Of a stretch of DNA of 10,673 bases, positions 1 through 6,917 are shown piece by piece (the first letter of the stretch is position 1; every line of letters starts with the position of its first letter). Both the position numbers and the translations under genes were made by a program. The notes under the pieces were generated by a model. That model was given only the letters and a program-made list of their open reading frames with translations, did no database searches and was not told the DNA's origin. The DNA comes from Eubacteriales Family XIII. Incertae Sedis bacterium (GTDB lineage: Bacteria > Bacillota > Clostridia > Peptostreptococcales > Anaerovoracaceae). The stretch is from NCBI GenBank assembly GCA_031278255.1, contig JAITKU010000162.1, positions 1 to 10,673 of the forward strand. The letters run 5' to 3'.

Positions 1-6
1 AAACGT

Positions 7-14
7 CCCCCTTT
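7..14 (-). promoter_or_regulatory. Strong ribosome binding site for a gene starting just off the left edge
   Basis: On the minus strand the sequence reads AAAGGGGG followed by six bases (ACGTTT) to the window edge. That spacing puts a start codon immediately beyond position 1. Together with the promoter at 57-85 this implies a leftward gene whose coding region is outside the window. Its identity cannot be told from here. Confidence 0.55.
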
Positions 15-37
15 CGCCGCCTATATACAACCGGCCT

Positions 38-51
38 TACCGGCGCCGGTA
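38..51. repeat. Perfect 14-bp palindrome TACCGGCGCCGGTA at a predicted transcription start
   Basis: TACCGGCGCCGGTA equals its own reverse complement. It lies at the expected +1 of the leftward promoter at 57-85, where a bound dimeric repressor would block initiation, so an operator is a reasonable inference. A competing reading is RNA structure: ACCGGC (30-35) can pair with GCCGGT (45-50) to give a 6-bp hairpin in the 5' leader. No regulator gene in the window is an obvious partner. Confidence 0.45.
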
Positions 52-56
52 GGATT

Positions 57-85
57 ATATTACCATATATTTATTTTAATGTCAA
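57..85 (-). promoter_or_regulatory. Near-consensus sigma-A promoter firing leftward
   Basis: On the minus strand there is a perfect -35 TTGACA (85-80), a 17-base spacer (79-63) and a -10 TAATAT (62-57) preceded by TGG, an extended -10 element. The predicted start is near position 50, inside or beside the palindrome at 38-51. It lies downstream of the addB terminator, so it should drive a separate transcript into the gene off the left edge. Confidence 0.75.
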
Positions 86-147
86 TACATAATTTGTATT
101 TTTTGTAACAAAAATTTAAAAGCTGTTATGACGCTTTTGCAAGGCAG

Positions 148-173
148 AAAAAAAGCCCCGTATCGGCGCTTCG
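148..173 (-). terminator. Rho-independent terminator of addB
   Basis: In the minus-strand transcript GAAGC-G-CCG, an ATA loop, then CGG-G-GCTT form a hairpin interrupted by one G-G mismatch and run directly into seven T residues. It lies about 50 bases past the addB stop. A second, weaker inverted repeat (AAAAGC at 118-123 with GCTTTT at 133-138, 9-base loop) lies further downstream and may be a backup. The terminator plus the new promoter at 57-85 argue that addB is not cotranscribed with the next gene. Confidence 0.7.
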
Positions 174-221
174 CATTTTTAGGTAAGCATAGTTATGACT
201 AAACGCCGTCTCCGCCCCTTG

Positions 222-3200
222 TCAATCGAATTCGGCGTCGTAGCCGCAGACCCCCTTATAACGGCAGTACGCGCAGGCGCTCGTCGTGCCCGCGCGCATG
301 GGGCGCGCGTCGATCACGCCGTCGAGCAGATTTTCGCAGAAACCCCGCACCTTTTGCGCCACATCCAGACACAGGCGCTCGAAAGCCTCCGCGTCGAGCA
401 GTCCGCGCGTGCCGGGACTGCTTTTCACAAGGCGAAGCTCCCCCGTTTCTCCGTCCGCGCGCACGCGCACGGGGAGGATGTTCGACAGATTGTTTACATA
501 ATGCGGTTCCGCAAAGTCCTCCCCCGCGATCGCGCGAAGCAATTCCTGATCGTCGAGAACCACGCCGTCGAGGCGGAAACGTCTGCGAATCGCCCGGTCC
601 GCTTTCTCCGTCAGGGCCTCCGCCTCTTCCTGCCACGAAGCGCAGTCTATCCGCGGTTCCCTGATCTTGAAATAGAACACCCCTGCGGGCTTCAGGCGCG
701 GCGGCGCGGCGCTCTCCCCCATCCCCTCGGGCGCGCCCGTCACGGCCATGAGATACAGCATGAGCTGCAGACGCCAGCCGGCGCGCGCCTCGTCCGCGTC
801 GAAGTTCTCCGCGCCCGACTTATAGTCTATGATCTTCGCGCGGTTGCCGCGCAGCACGTCCAGCCTGTCTATGCGGCCCTCTATCCGGATCGCGCCGCCG
901 TCGAAACTGTGTACGATGGGCGGAAAACGCCCGTTTTCGCCGAAACCCTCCTCGATATACATCCTGTCGATACAGCCCGCCTTGACCTGCTCCGCGATGA
1001 TTCGGGCCGCCGTGCCCACGGTTGCCCGTATGCGTTCGAGCCTGTATTGCTCCGACTTGTCGCGCCCGAACGCCCGCGCCTCCTCGACGAGGGATGCGAA
1101 CACCTCATTGATAATTTTTTCACAATCTTCCGCCGCAAGCCGCATCCACGGAGAATCCGGATCGGAAACGCGGATGTCCTCCCGCGTCAGGGCCTTGGAA
1201 AAAGCCATGACGGCCTTATGGAAGAGGTCCCCTCTTTCGCGCGCGCCGATCTCGACGACGCGCGGTTCCCGCGGCCGCAAACCGTGGGAAACGAAGTGTG
1301 AGAACGGGCAGCGCGCGTAGCGTTCGAGCGACGAGGGGCTGAGCCGTATCGAAAGCGGCGCGGCGGCGGCGTTTGCCGCGTCCCGCGCGGGCGCGATCCC
1401 ATACAGGCGTTTTACATAGTCGCGCCCGATGTCGTTTCTGCGGTTTGAAAAGTCGTATCCCCTGTCCAGCATGGCCGCTTCACGCGGCGCGTGTTCGCGG
1501 TAGTAGGCGTACACCCGGCCCCATACCGGATCCGGGGCGCCGGTCTCCGCCGCTTCCCGCAGCGCGAGGATGAGACTGCCGAGCGTGCCGCCCGCGGTCG
1601 TCACCCGTTCCAAAGCCTCGCAGTTTCGGCTTCGGATATCCTCTTTCAAAGACCGGGGGAATATCTCCTGCAAACGCCGGAAGATCAGGGAGGGTTGCAG
1701 TTCGCCGCCCTCCGGATTTGAAACGGCAAAGCTGATCCAAAGCCTGCATTCGGGCCGTGACAGATTTCTGTAGATCGCAAGCTCCTCCTCCGCGGCCCGC
1801 AGCTGTATCGCGGCGTCCGCCTCCCCGCCGAGTCCCGGCAATCGCTTCCGCTCTTCCTCGCTCAAGAGACCGTCGCGAATGCCCGCGGCCGGCAATACGC
1901 CGTCGTTCGCGCCGAGTACGAACAGGGCTTTCACGCGGCCCGCGCGCGTGCGCTGCATCGTGCCGACGAGAATCCGATCCGTCGTGCTGGGCAGCAGACC
2001 GATCTCTATGCTCTCCAGCCCGACGGCCAGCAGTTCCGCGTATTCCTCCCGCGATACGGGCGTGTCCGCGAGAACGGCGACCATCTGATCGAACACCTCC
2101 ATCACGCTCTCCCAGACCTGCGACAGTTCGTCCGCGTATTCGTGCCGCGAAGAGGCCCGCAGGGACGCGACGCCGGACTCCGTTTTTGCGGGCAGGCGCG
2201 CCTCGTCGCGCAGGAAGAGATAAAGGGCCTCCGTCCTGCCCCGCACGTCGCGATCCGCCGCCTGCATACGCGTGAATTTTTGGATATGCGCCGCGATCAG
2301 GCGTCGCGCCGCGTTGAGCGCGGCCAGCTTTTCCTCGCCCTGCAATATGCGAGGCTCCGCGTCCCCCGCGTCCGCCGAAAGGCCGCCCGCGTCCGCGCGC
2401 TCATAGGGGCTGAGCCGTTCAAAATCCTCGCGCCACGGTCCCTCGCCCCTGAAGCGGTATTCCGTCGCGTATTCCTCAAGCAGCTCGCACTGTTCGCGGC
2501 TGACGGGCGACATGCCCGTTTTCATGAGTCTGCACACGTCCTCGAGCCGCCACCCGAAAGCCACAACATCCATCAGCGCCGCGATATATTCCAGCACGGG
2601 ATTGTGGAGCAGATTCTTCCGCCTGTCCATGAACACGGGCAGGCCGTATTCCGAAAACACGCGCTTTATGACGGCCGCGCGCGCGTCCGTATCGTTGCAG
2701 ATCACGAGGATATCGCGGTATCTGTATCCCGCCTCGCGGACGAGGCGCGCGATCTCGGCGGCGGCGCTTTCGGCCTCCGTGTAGTAATTGGAAGCGATGA
2801 GGAGGGTGAGTTCATCCGATTCGCCCGCGTAGGGACGCGCGGAATAATTGAAGAATTCCCGCTCGATGTGCGCCACGGCCGGCGGCCGGCGCGCGGCAAA
2901 GCCGCCCTGCGCGCCGACGCTCCGCAACGCGCAGGGACAGCCGGCCGCAAGAGCGCGGGCGCGCAGGGAGTCGATCATCCGATTCGTAATGCGAAAGGCT
3001 TCCCCGGCGCGGCGGGCGTCTTTCGCGTCCGACTCCTCCCGCGCCTCGCCCGTGAGCGTGATATGTACGCCGCGCGCGCGGCCCGTCAGGGCCTGCACGA
3101 TGTCGAGATCGCGCGGCGTCAGGTAATCGAAGCCGTAAATCCATATCTCCGCGTCCCGCACGAAGTCCGAACGCGGTATGCCCGTCGCGAACACCCGCAG

Positions 3201-3761
3201 GTGGTCCTCGCTGTCCAAATACTTCCCGCGAATCTTTTCTTCATAGGCGCTGTATACGCGCCGCACGTCCGAGAGCTTGCCCCGCAGGATCGGCTCCGTT
3301 TCCGCGCGCGCCGCGGCCTCTATCTCGTCGGGCGAAATGTTGTGCAGCTTCAATTCGGAGATCAGATCGTTCATCCGTTCGATGAAAGCCCGCGCCGTTC
3401 GCCCCGACTCCTGTCCCCCAAAAGCCCCCAGCGGGGCCGCCTCCCGTCTCAGGACGGACGAGAGCAGCATATGGCGTCCCGTCTTGCCGACGGGCGTCCG
3501 CGCGTCGCGCCCCGTCTCCGCCAAAACCCTGCGTCCCAGCCCGGACAGGCTGATGATTTCAAGGCGCATAAAGCCCTTTCGTTTCAAATGATAAAACGCG
3601 TCGCGTTCGGTCTGCAAGGTGAACTGATCCGGCACGATCACCGCTATGCTCCCCCGCTCCTCGCCCCGTTCCAGGGCATCCAGCCGCTCACCGATTCGGG
3701 CGAACATAAAAGCCGCCCTGTCCGTATCCTCGCGCCCCGTGTAGATTGTCAGCATTCCCAT
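222..3761 (-). CDS. addB: AddB, nuclease/Chi-scanning subunit of the AddAB double-strand-break repair complex
   Basis: AddB pairs with AddA to unwind and resect broken DNA ends for RecA-dependent repair. Landmarks, numbered from the ATG at 3761 (1179 aa, close to the roughly 1170 usual for the family): a VLGANDG-type inactivated-helicase block; H848 in LFHKA; nuclease residues D965 (GRIDR), D979 and K981 (IDYKSG), a PD-(D/E)XK domain; and iron-sulfur cysteines C818 (RCPF), C1163, C1166 and C1172, with the C-x2-C-x5-C spacing known from Bacillus AddB. The N-terminal site, normally GRxGSGKT, reads GREDTDRA (residues 9-16), so the Walker A lysine is missing. The ATG at 3761 has GGGGG six bases upstream; an ATG at 3755 and a TTG at 3788 are alternatives. 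Promoter and terminator flank it closely, and addA is not adjacent within the window. The family call is firm; ATP binding by this copy is doubtful. Confidence 0.95.
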   Translation of the reverse strand: MGMLTIYTGREDTDRAAFMFARIGERLDALERGEERGSIAVIVPDQFTLQTERDAFYHLKRKGFMRLEIISLSGLGRRVLAETGRDARTPVGKTGRHMLLSSVLRREAAPLGAFGGQESGRTARAFIERMNDLISELKLHNISPDEIEAAARAETEPILRGKLSDVRRVYSAYEEKIRGKYLDSEDHLRVFATGIPRSDFVRDAEIWIYGFDYLTPRDLDIVQALTGRARGVHITLTGEAREESDAKDARRAGEAFRITNRMIDSLRARALAAGCPCALRSVGAQGGFAARRPPAVAHIEREFFNYSARPYAGESDELTLLIASNYYTEAESAAAEIARLVREAGYRYRDILVICNDTDARAAVIKRVFSEYGLPVFMDRRKNLLHNPVLEYIAALMDVVAFGWRLEDVCRLMKTGMSPVSREQCELLEEYATEYRFRGEGPWREDFERLSPYERADAGGLSADAGDAEPRILQGEEKLAALNAARRLIAAHIQKFTRMQAADRDVRGRTEALYLFLRDEARLPAKTESGVASLRASSRHEYADELSQVWESVMEVFDQMVAVLADTPVSREEYAELLAVGLESIEIGLLPSTTDRILVGTMQRTRAGRVKALFVLGANDGVLPAAGIRDGLLSEEERKRLPGLGGEADAAIQLRAAEEELAIYRNLSRPECRLWISFAVSNPEGGELQPSLIFRRLQEIFPRSLKEDIRSRNCEALERVTTAGGTLGSLILALREAAETGAPDPVWGRVYAYYREHAPREAAMLDRGYDFSNRRNDIGRDYVKRLYGIAPARDAANAAAAPLSIRLSPSSLERYARCPFSHFVSHGLRPREPRVVEIGARERGDLFHKAVMAFSKALTREDIRVSDPDSPWMRLAAEDCEKIINEVFASLVEEARAFGRDKSEQYRLERIRATVGTAARIIAEQVKAGCIDRMYIEEGFGENGRFPPIVHSFDGGAIRIEGRIDRLDVLRGNRAKIIDYKSGAENFDADEARAGWRLQLMLYLMAVTGAPEGMGESAAPPRLKPAGVFYFKIREPRIDCASWQEEAEALTEKADRAIRRRFRLDGVVLDDQELLRAIAGEDFAEPHYVNNLSNILPVRVRADGETGELRLVKSSPGTRGLLDAEAFERLCLDVAQKVRGFCENLLDGVIDARPMRAGTTSACAYCRYKGVCGYDAEFD

Positions 3762-3809
3762 CGCAAACCCCCGCAAAGCGCCCCGCAAGGACGCGCATCT
3801 TTTTATAGC

Positions 3810-3838
3810 AGTATATCATCCATCCTCGCGGGAAACAA
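3810..3838 (-). promoter_or_regulatory. Predicted addB promoter
   Basis: Minus strand: -35 TTGTTT (3838-3833), exactly 17 bases, then -10 TATACT (3815-3810) preceded by TGA, an extended -10. The predicted start near 3803 gives a leader of about 40 bases before the ATG at 3761. The -35 is weak (3 of 6), so recognition would lean on the extended -10. Confidence 0.55.
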
Positions 3839-3844
3839 CAGCAA

Positions 3845-3891
3845 ATGGAAAAAAGCGAACGGGAAAGGCACCGCCGCTTTGGGATTTCCAT
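3845..3891. repeat. Imperfect inverted repeat between the divergent addB and FIST promoters
   Basis: ATGGAAA (3845-3851) plus AAAGCG (3852-3857) face CGCTTT (3875-3880) and TTTCCAT (3885-3891): 13 paired positions, a 4-base bulge (GGGA, 3881-3884) and a 17-base centre. It lies upstream of both divergent promoters, and its right arm abuts the -35 region of the FIST promoter. That placement suits a shared operator or a structured spacer; neither can be proven here. Confidence 0.4.
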
Positions 3892-3893
3892 CT

Positions 3894-3921
3894 ATGCAAC
3901 CGCAGAAAAGTGTGGTATACT
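3894..3921 (+). promoter_or_regulatory. Predicted promoter of the FIST-kinase operon
   Basis: Plus strand: -10 TATACT (3916-3921) preceded by TGG, an extended -10 element, with only a weak -35 (ATGCAA, 3894-3899, 16-base spacing). The leader to the ATG at 3978 is about 50 bases and contains AAAGGGG as the ribosome site. It fires opposite to the addB promoter about 80 bases away. Confidence 0.5.
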
Positions 3922-3977
3922 CACCATAGAACAGATTTCCTTGCAATATATATAGTAATAATGAAAGGGGACGGAAA

Positions 3978-5141
3978 ATGATTCAAAGCATCCTGGCCTA
4001 TACAACAGAGATAGACGATGTGGAGCGTGCGGTCGAAGAGGTGAAATCCCGGCTTCAATCGGGCAAAACCCTGAAGAAAAACACCGTGGGCATTATCGCT
4101 TGCCATTATGAATTCGCGCTGTCGGGCGTTGTGAAAGCCCTGTGTGAAGCGCTTCCCTTCCCCGTAATCGGTGCCATCACATCCGCGCAGGCCGTATCCG
4201 AGGCGGCGGACGCGTTGCTTCTCACACTCATGGTCCTGACGAGCGACGACGCCGAATTCACCGTCGCGCGCACGGAATCCCTGCACGACGAATCCGGCGA
4301 GCGTATCGCGCGGGCCTACGCGGAGGCGGCCGCCCAAAAGGCGGAAAGACCCGCGCTCATCCTCACCTATGCGCCGTTTATGGTGGAAAACTCCGGGGAT
4401 GCATACGTGAACGTACTCACGGAAGCGTCCGGCGGCGCGCCCTGCTTCGGAACGCTGGCGGTGGACGATACCGCCGACTTTTCCAACTGCTTCATGATCC
4501 ATAACGGCGTGCATTACAACGACCGCATGGTAATGCTTCTGGTCTACGGCGATGTCAAACCCAAGTTCTTCATCGCGACGATCTCACCGGGCAAAATCCT
4601 CGACAAGAGCGCCCTCATAACAAAGAGCGCGGGGCACGTCCTCATGGAGGTCAACGATCGGCCCGTTGTGGAATACTTTGAGGACCTGGGCTTGACAAAG
4701 GCGAGCGAAACCGCGTATGCCATGACCTCCCTGCCTTTCATGCTCGACTACGGCGACGGTACGCCGCAGGTATCCAAGGTGTTCATAGGTCTGTCGCCCG
4801 AGCGTTACGCGATCTGCGCGGGCGCGATGCCCGAGGGCGCCACGCTCTACATCGGCGTGTTCGACAAGGAGGATGTGTTGCTCACCACGAGGGAGGCCGT
4901 CGAGAAAGCCCTCGCCGAGGCGAAAGGCGCGTCCGGCCTCTTGATTTATTCCTGTATCTCGCGCAGCATGTCCCTGGGCGCGGAGTCGCTTCTGGAACTC
5001 AATCTGGTCAAGGACAGGATCGCGTCCGACCTGCCGTTCATGATGGCCTATTCGGGCGGCGAGATATGCCCAACCCGCATATCGGACGTAAAGGCCATCA
5101 ATCGCTTTCATAATAACGCGTTTGTCGCCTGCGTATTTTGA
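3978..5141 (+). CDS. FIST-domain signal transduction protein (FIST_N + FIST_C)
   Basis: 387 aa with no signal peptide or membrane segment, so cytoplasmic. The N-terminal half (about 30-225) matches the FIST_N pattern, with a conserved-looking run around ACFGTLAVDD-type sequence (here PCFGTLAVDD). The C-terminal part (about 226-387) matches FIST_C and ends with the typical YSGGEICP...NRFHNNAFVACVF arrangement. FIST domains are proposed, mainly from genome context, to bind small ligands such as amino acids and pass the signal to kinases, cyclases or chemoreceptors. The ATG at 3978 follows AAAGGGG with good spacing. The next gene, a hybrid kinase, begins only 48 bases after the stop, so the two are almost certainly cotranscribed and probably act together: FIST as sensor, kinase as transmitter. 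The ligand is unknown. The family call is strong; the role is inferred from context. Confidence 0.88.
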   Translation: MIQSILAYTTEIDDVERAVEEVKSRLQSGKTLKKNTVGIIACHYEFALSGVVKALCEALPFPVIGAITSAQAVSEAADALLLTLMVLTSDDAEFTVARTESLHDESGERIARAYAEAAAQKAERPALILTYAPFMVENSGDAYVNVLTEASGGAPCFGTLAVDDTADFSNCFMIHNGVHYNDRMVMLLVYGDVKPKFFIATISPGKILDKSALITKSAGHVLMEVNDRPVVEYFEDLGLTKASETAYAMTSLPFMLDYGDGTPQVSKVFIGLSPERYAICAGAMPEGATLYIGVFDKEDVLLTTREAVEKALAEAKGASGLLIYSCISRSMSLGAESLLELNLVKDRIASDLPFMMAYSGGEICPTRISDVKAINRFHNNAFVACVF

Positions 5142-5170
5142 CCTGTCGCCGCGCAAAACCAAAGGTGCCG

Positions 5171-5227
5171 ATGGAGGAACAGAACGAAATTGTCCCTGCA
5201 AGAAGAGAACGTCGCACTTCAAAATGA
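5171..5227 (+). other. Short out-of-frame ORF overlapping the kinase start (possible true N-terminus or leader)
   Basis: ATG at 5171 with AAAGG five bases upstream reads MEEQNEIVPARRERRTSK and stops at 5225-5227, in a different frame from the kinase. Its first residues (MEEQNEI) would join naturally to SLQEENVALQNE of the kinase frame if one base were inserted or deleted near 5190. It may be a coupling leader, the remnant of a frameshift, or chance. Confidence 0.25.
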
Positions 5228-6899
5228 AGTGAGACAACTGAAAATGCAAGTTTCCAAGCTTACGCGCGAACTGCGCGTGTCGGGCAGTCTCCACGAGAAA
5301 GTCGCCAAGATGCTCGAGGCCAAGGACACGCTCGGCGTCGCGCTTTCGGCGGCGAACGCGAAGCAACGCGCCTACACGGATATGCTGATCGAGAGCTGTC
5401 CGAGCATCATCGTGCTTCTGGATGATTCCAATCGCATCGTGTTCTGCACGCGCACCCTGCTCACGGCTGCCGGTATGCCGAACTTCGACTACGTGAAGAA
5501 CCGCACGTTCGAGGAAGTGTTTTCGCGCTACTTCACACCCGAGAGCATGGCGGCCCTGCGGGACGCCATAGAAGCCGTAAGCGTCTACGGCCAAACGATC
5601 AGCCTCCACGACAAGGCGGATTTCTCAGGAGACAAGCAGGAGCGATACTACGCCATCGAACTGCGGAGCGTCGGCAGCGTCGGCAGCGCCGCGGGGATTA
5701 CGGCGGGCGTGCTGGCCGTAATGGTCGATCTGACCGATTTTTTGCACGAAAAACAGCGCGCCGAGGCCGCCAACAACGCCAAGTCCGATTTCCTCGCGAA
5801 CATGAGTCACGAGATACGCACCCCGATGAACGCGATCATCGGCATGAGCGAAATGCTCGCCCGTTCCGAGCTGGACGAGCCGCAGAGGAAGTATCTCAAC
5901 GATATACGCAAATCCGCGCAATCGCTTCTCGTTATCATCAACGATATTTTGGACTTTTCAAAGATCGAAGCGGGCAGACTTGAGATCGTCAACGCGAATT
6001 ACAACCTGCACGCCATGCTCGACAACCTGCGCTCCATTTTCTCGCTGCTCTGTCAAAACAAAAATCTTGCATTTATTTACGATTTGGACGACACGACGCC
6101 CGCAACGATCCACGGCGATGAAAACCGTTTGCGGCAGATCTTGACGAACCTGCTTTCCAACGCGACGAAGTACACCAAGGCGGGGAGCGTGAAATTCTCC
6201 GCGCGGCTCTGCGCGGAAAACACATTGCGCTTCGATGTCGAGGATACGGGCATAGGCATACGGGAGGAGGACAGGGACAAGCTGTTCAAACCTTTCGAGC
6301 AGCTGGACCTGCGCAAGAACCGGGATGTGGTGGGCACGGGGCTTGGACTTGCCATAAGTTACAATTTATGTAATTTAATGGGAGGAACCCTCTCCCTCAC
6401 GAGCGTTTACGGCCAAGGTTCCGTGTTTTCCGTCACGCTGCCCTGCGTTACCGCCGAGCAGGTTGAACCGCGGGAAGAGGACCGCATCCGCGAGTTTTCG
6501 GCGCCGAGGGCCCGCGTACTCGTGGTGGACGACATCGAGGTCAATCTTTCGGTGGCCGAAGCGCTCCTGAGTACTTTCGCGATCAAGCCCACGCTCTCGA
6601 TGAACGGCGAAACGGCCGTAAGCCTCGCGAGTGACAATCACTACGATCTCATCTTCATGGACCACATGATGCCCGGCATGGACGGCGTGGAGACCACGCG
6701 GCGCATACGCGCGCTGGGCGGCCGCAATGAAAGGGTGCCCATCGTCGCGCTGACGGCGAACGCGATCGGCGGCGTGGAGGAGATGTTCCTGCAGAACCGC
6801 ATGGACGGTTTTCTGCCCAAGCCGCTGGAGTTTTCCCGTTTGAATCAGTGTTTGCGCAGGTGGCTGCCGCCCGATTTGATCGAGGAACAGGAGGAATAG
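5190..6899 (+). CDS. Soluble PAS hybrid histidine kinase with C-terminal receiver domain
   Basis: 569 aa with no membrane segment. Order: coiled coil (about 1-55), PAS-like domain (about 60-180), HisKA with phospho-accepting H207 (SHEIRTPMN), HATPase_c with N324 in the N-box (LLSNATKY), D352 in G1 (DTGIGI) and G2 GTGLGLAIS at 382-390, then a receiver (about 440-565) with acidic pair D447/D448, phospho-acceptor D491 (FMDHMMPGMDG), T522 and K544 (LPKP). All catalytic residues are present, so phosphorylation on H207 and transfer to D491 are expected. Further relay would need an Hpt protein and response regulator, neither in the window. Being cytoplasmic and 48 bases after a FIST gene, it probably receives input from that protein. 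The start is uncertain: TTG at 5190 is the first possible start in frame, with GGAGG 12 bases upstream, a long gap; ATG at 5244 is an alternative. Confidence 0.93.
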   Translation: MSLQEENVALQNEVRQLKMQVSKLTRELRVSGSLHEKVAKMLEAKDTLGVALSAANAKQRAYTDMLIESCPSIIVLLDDSNRIVFCTRTLLTAAGMPNFDYVKNRTFEEVFSRYFTPESMAALRDAIEAVSVYGQTISLHDKADFSGDKQERYYAIELRSVGSVGSAAGITAGVLAVMVDLTDFLHEKQRAEAANNAKSDFLANMSHEIRTPMNAIIGMSEMLARSELDEPQRKYLNDIRKSAQSLLVIINDILDFSKIEAGRLEIVNANYNLHAMLDNLRSIFSLLCQNKNLAFIYDLDDTTPATIHGDENRLRQILTNLLSNATKYTKAGSVKFSARLCAENTLRFDVEDTGIGIREEDRDKLFKPFEQLDLRKNRDVVGTGLGLAISYNLCNLMGGTLSLTSVYGQGSVFSVTLPCVTAEQVEPREEDRIREFSAPRARVLVVDDIEVNLSVAEALLSTFAIKPTLSMNGETAVSLASDNHYDLIFMDHMMPGMDGVETTRRIRALGGRNERVPIVALTANAIGGVEEMFLQNRMDGFLPKPLEFSRLNQCLRRWLPPDLIEEQEE

Positions 6900-6917
6900 G
6901 CGCCGTTTACAGGGCGC
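6900..6917. other. Small GC-rich hairpin at the convergent gene boundary
   Basis: GCGCC (6900-6904) pairs with GGCGC (6913-6917) around an 8-base loop, covering the 7-base gap between the kinase and prmC stop codons and the end of prmC. There is no T-run on either side, so it is at best a weak bidirectional terminator or a 3'-end stabilising stem. No better terminator is seen for either transcript. Confidence 0.25.

Noticed and set aside
195..1301. Long plus-strand open frame (368 codons) opposite addB
   Set aside because: Antisense shadow of addB in GC-rich DNA; the minus frame carries the nuclease and iron-sulfur motifs, the plus translation shows no recognisable domain.
2142..3929. Plus-strand open frame of 595 codons opposite the first half of addB
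   Set aside because: Arg/Ala-rich translation with no domain pattern; it runs through the addB promoter region and has no independent start signal.
4584..5609. Minus-strand open frame of 341 codons across the FIST-kinase junction
   Set aside because: It crosses two genes with clear domains on the plus strand and shows no domain of its own.
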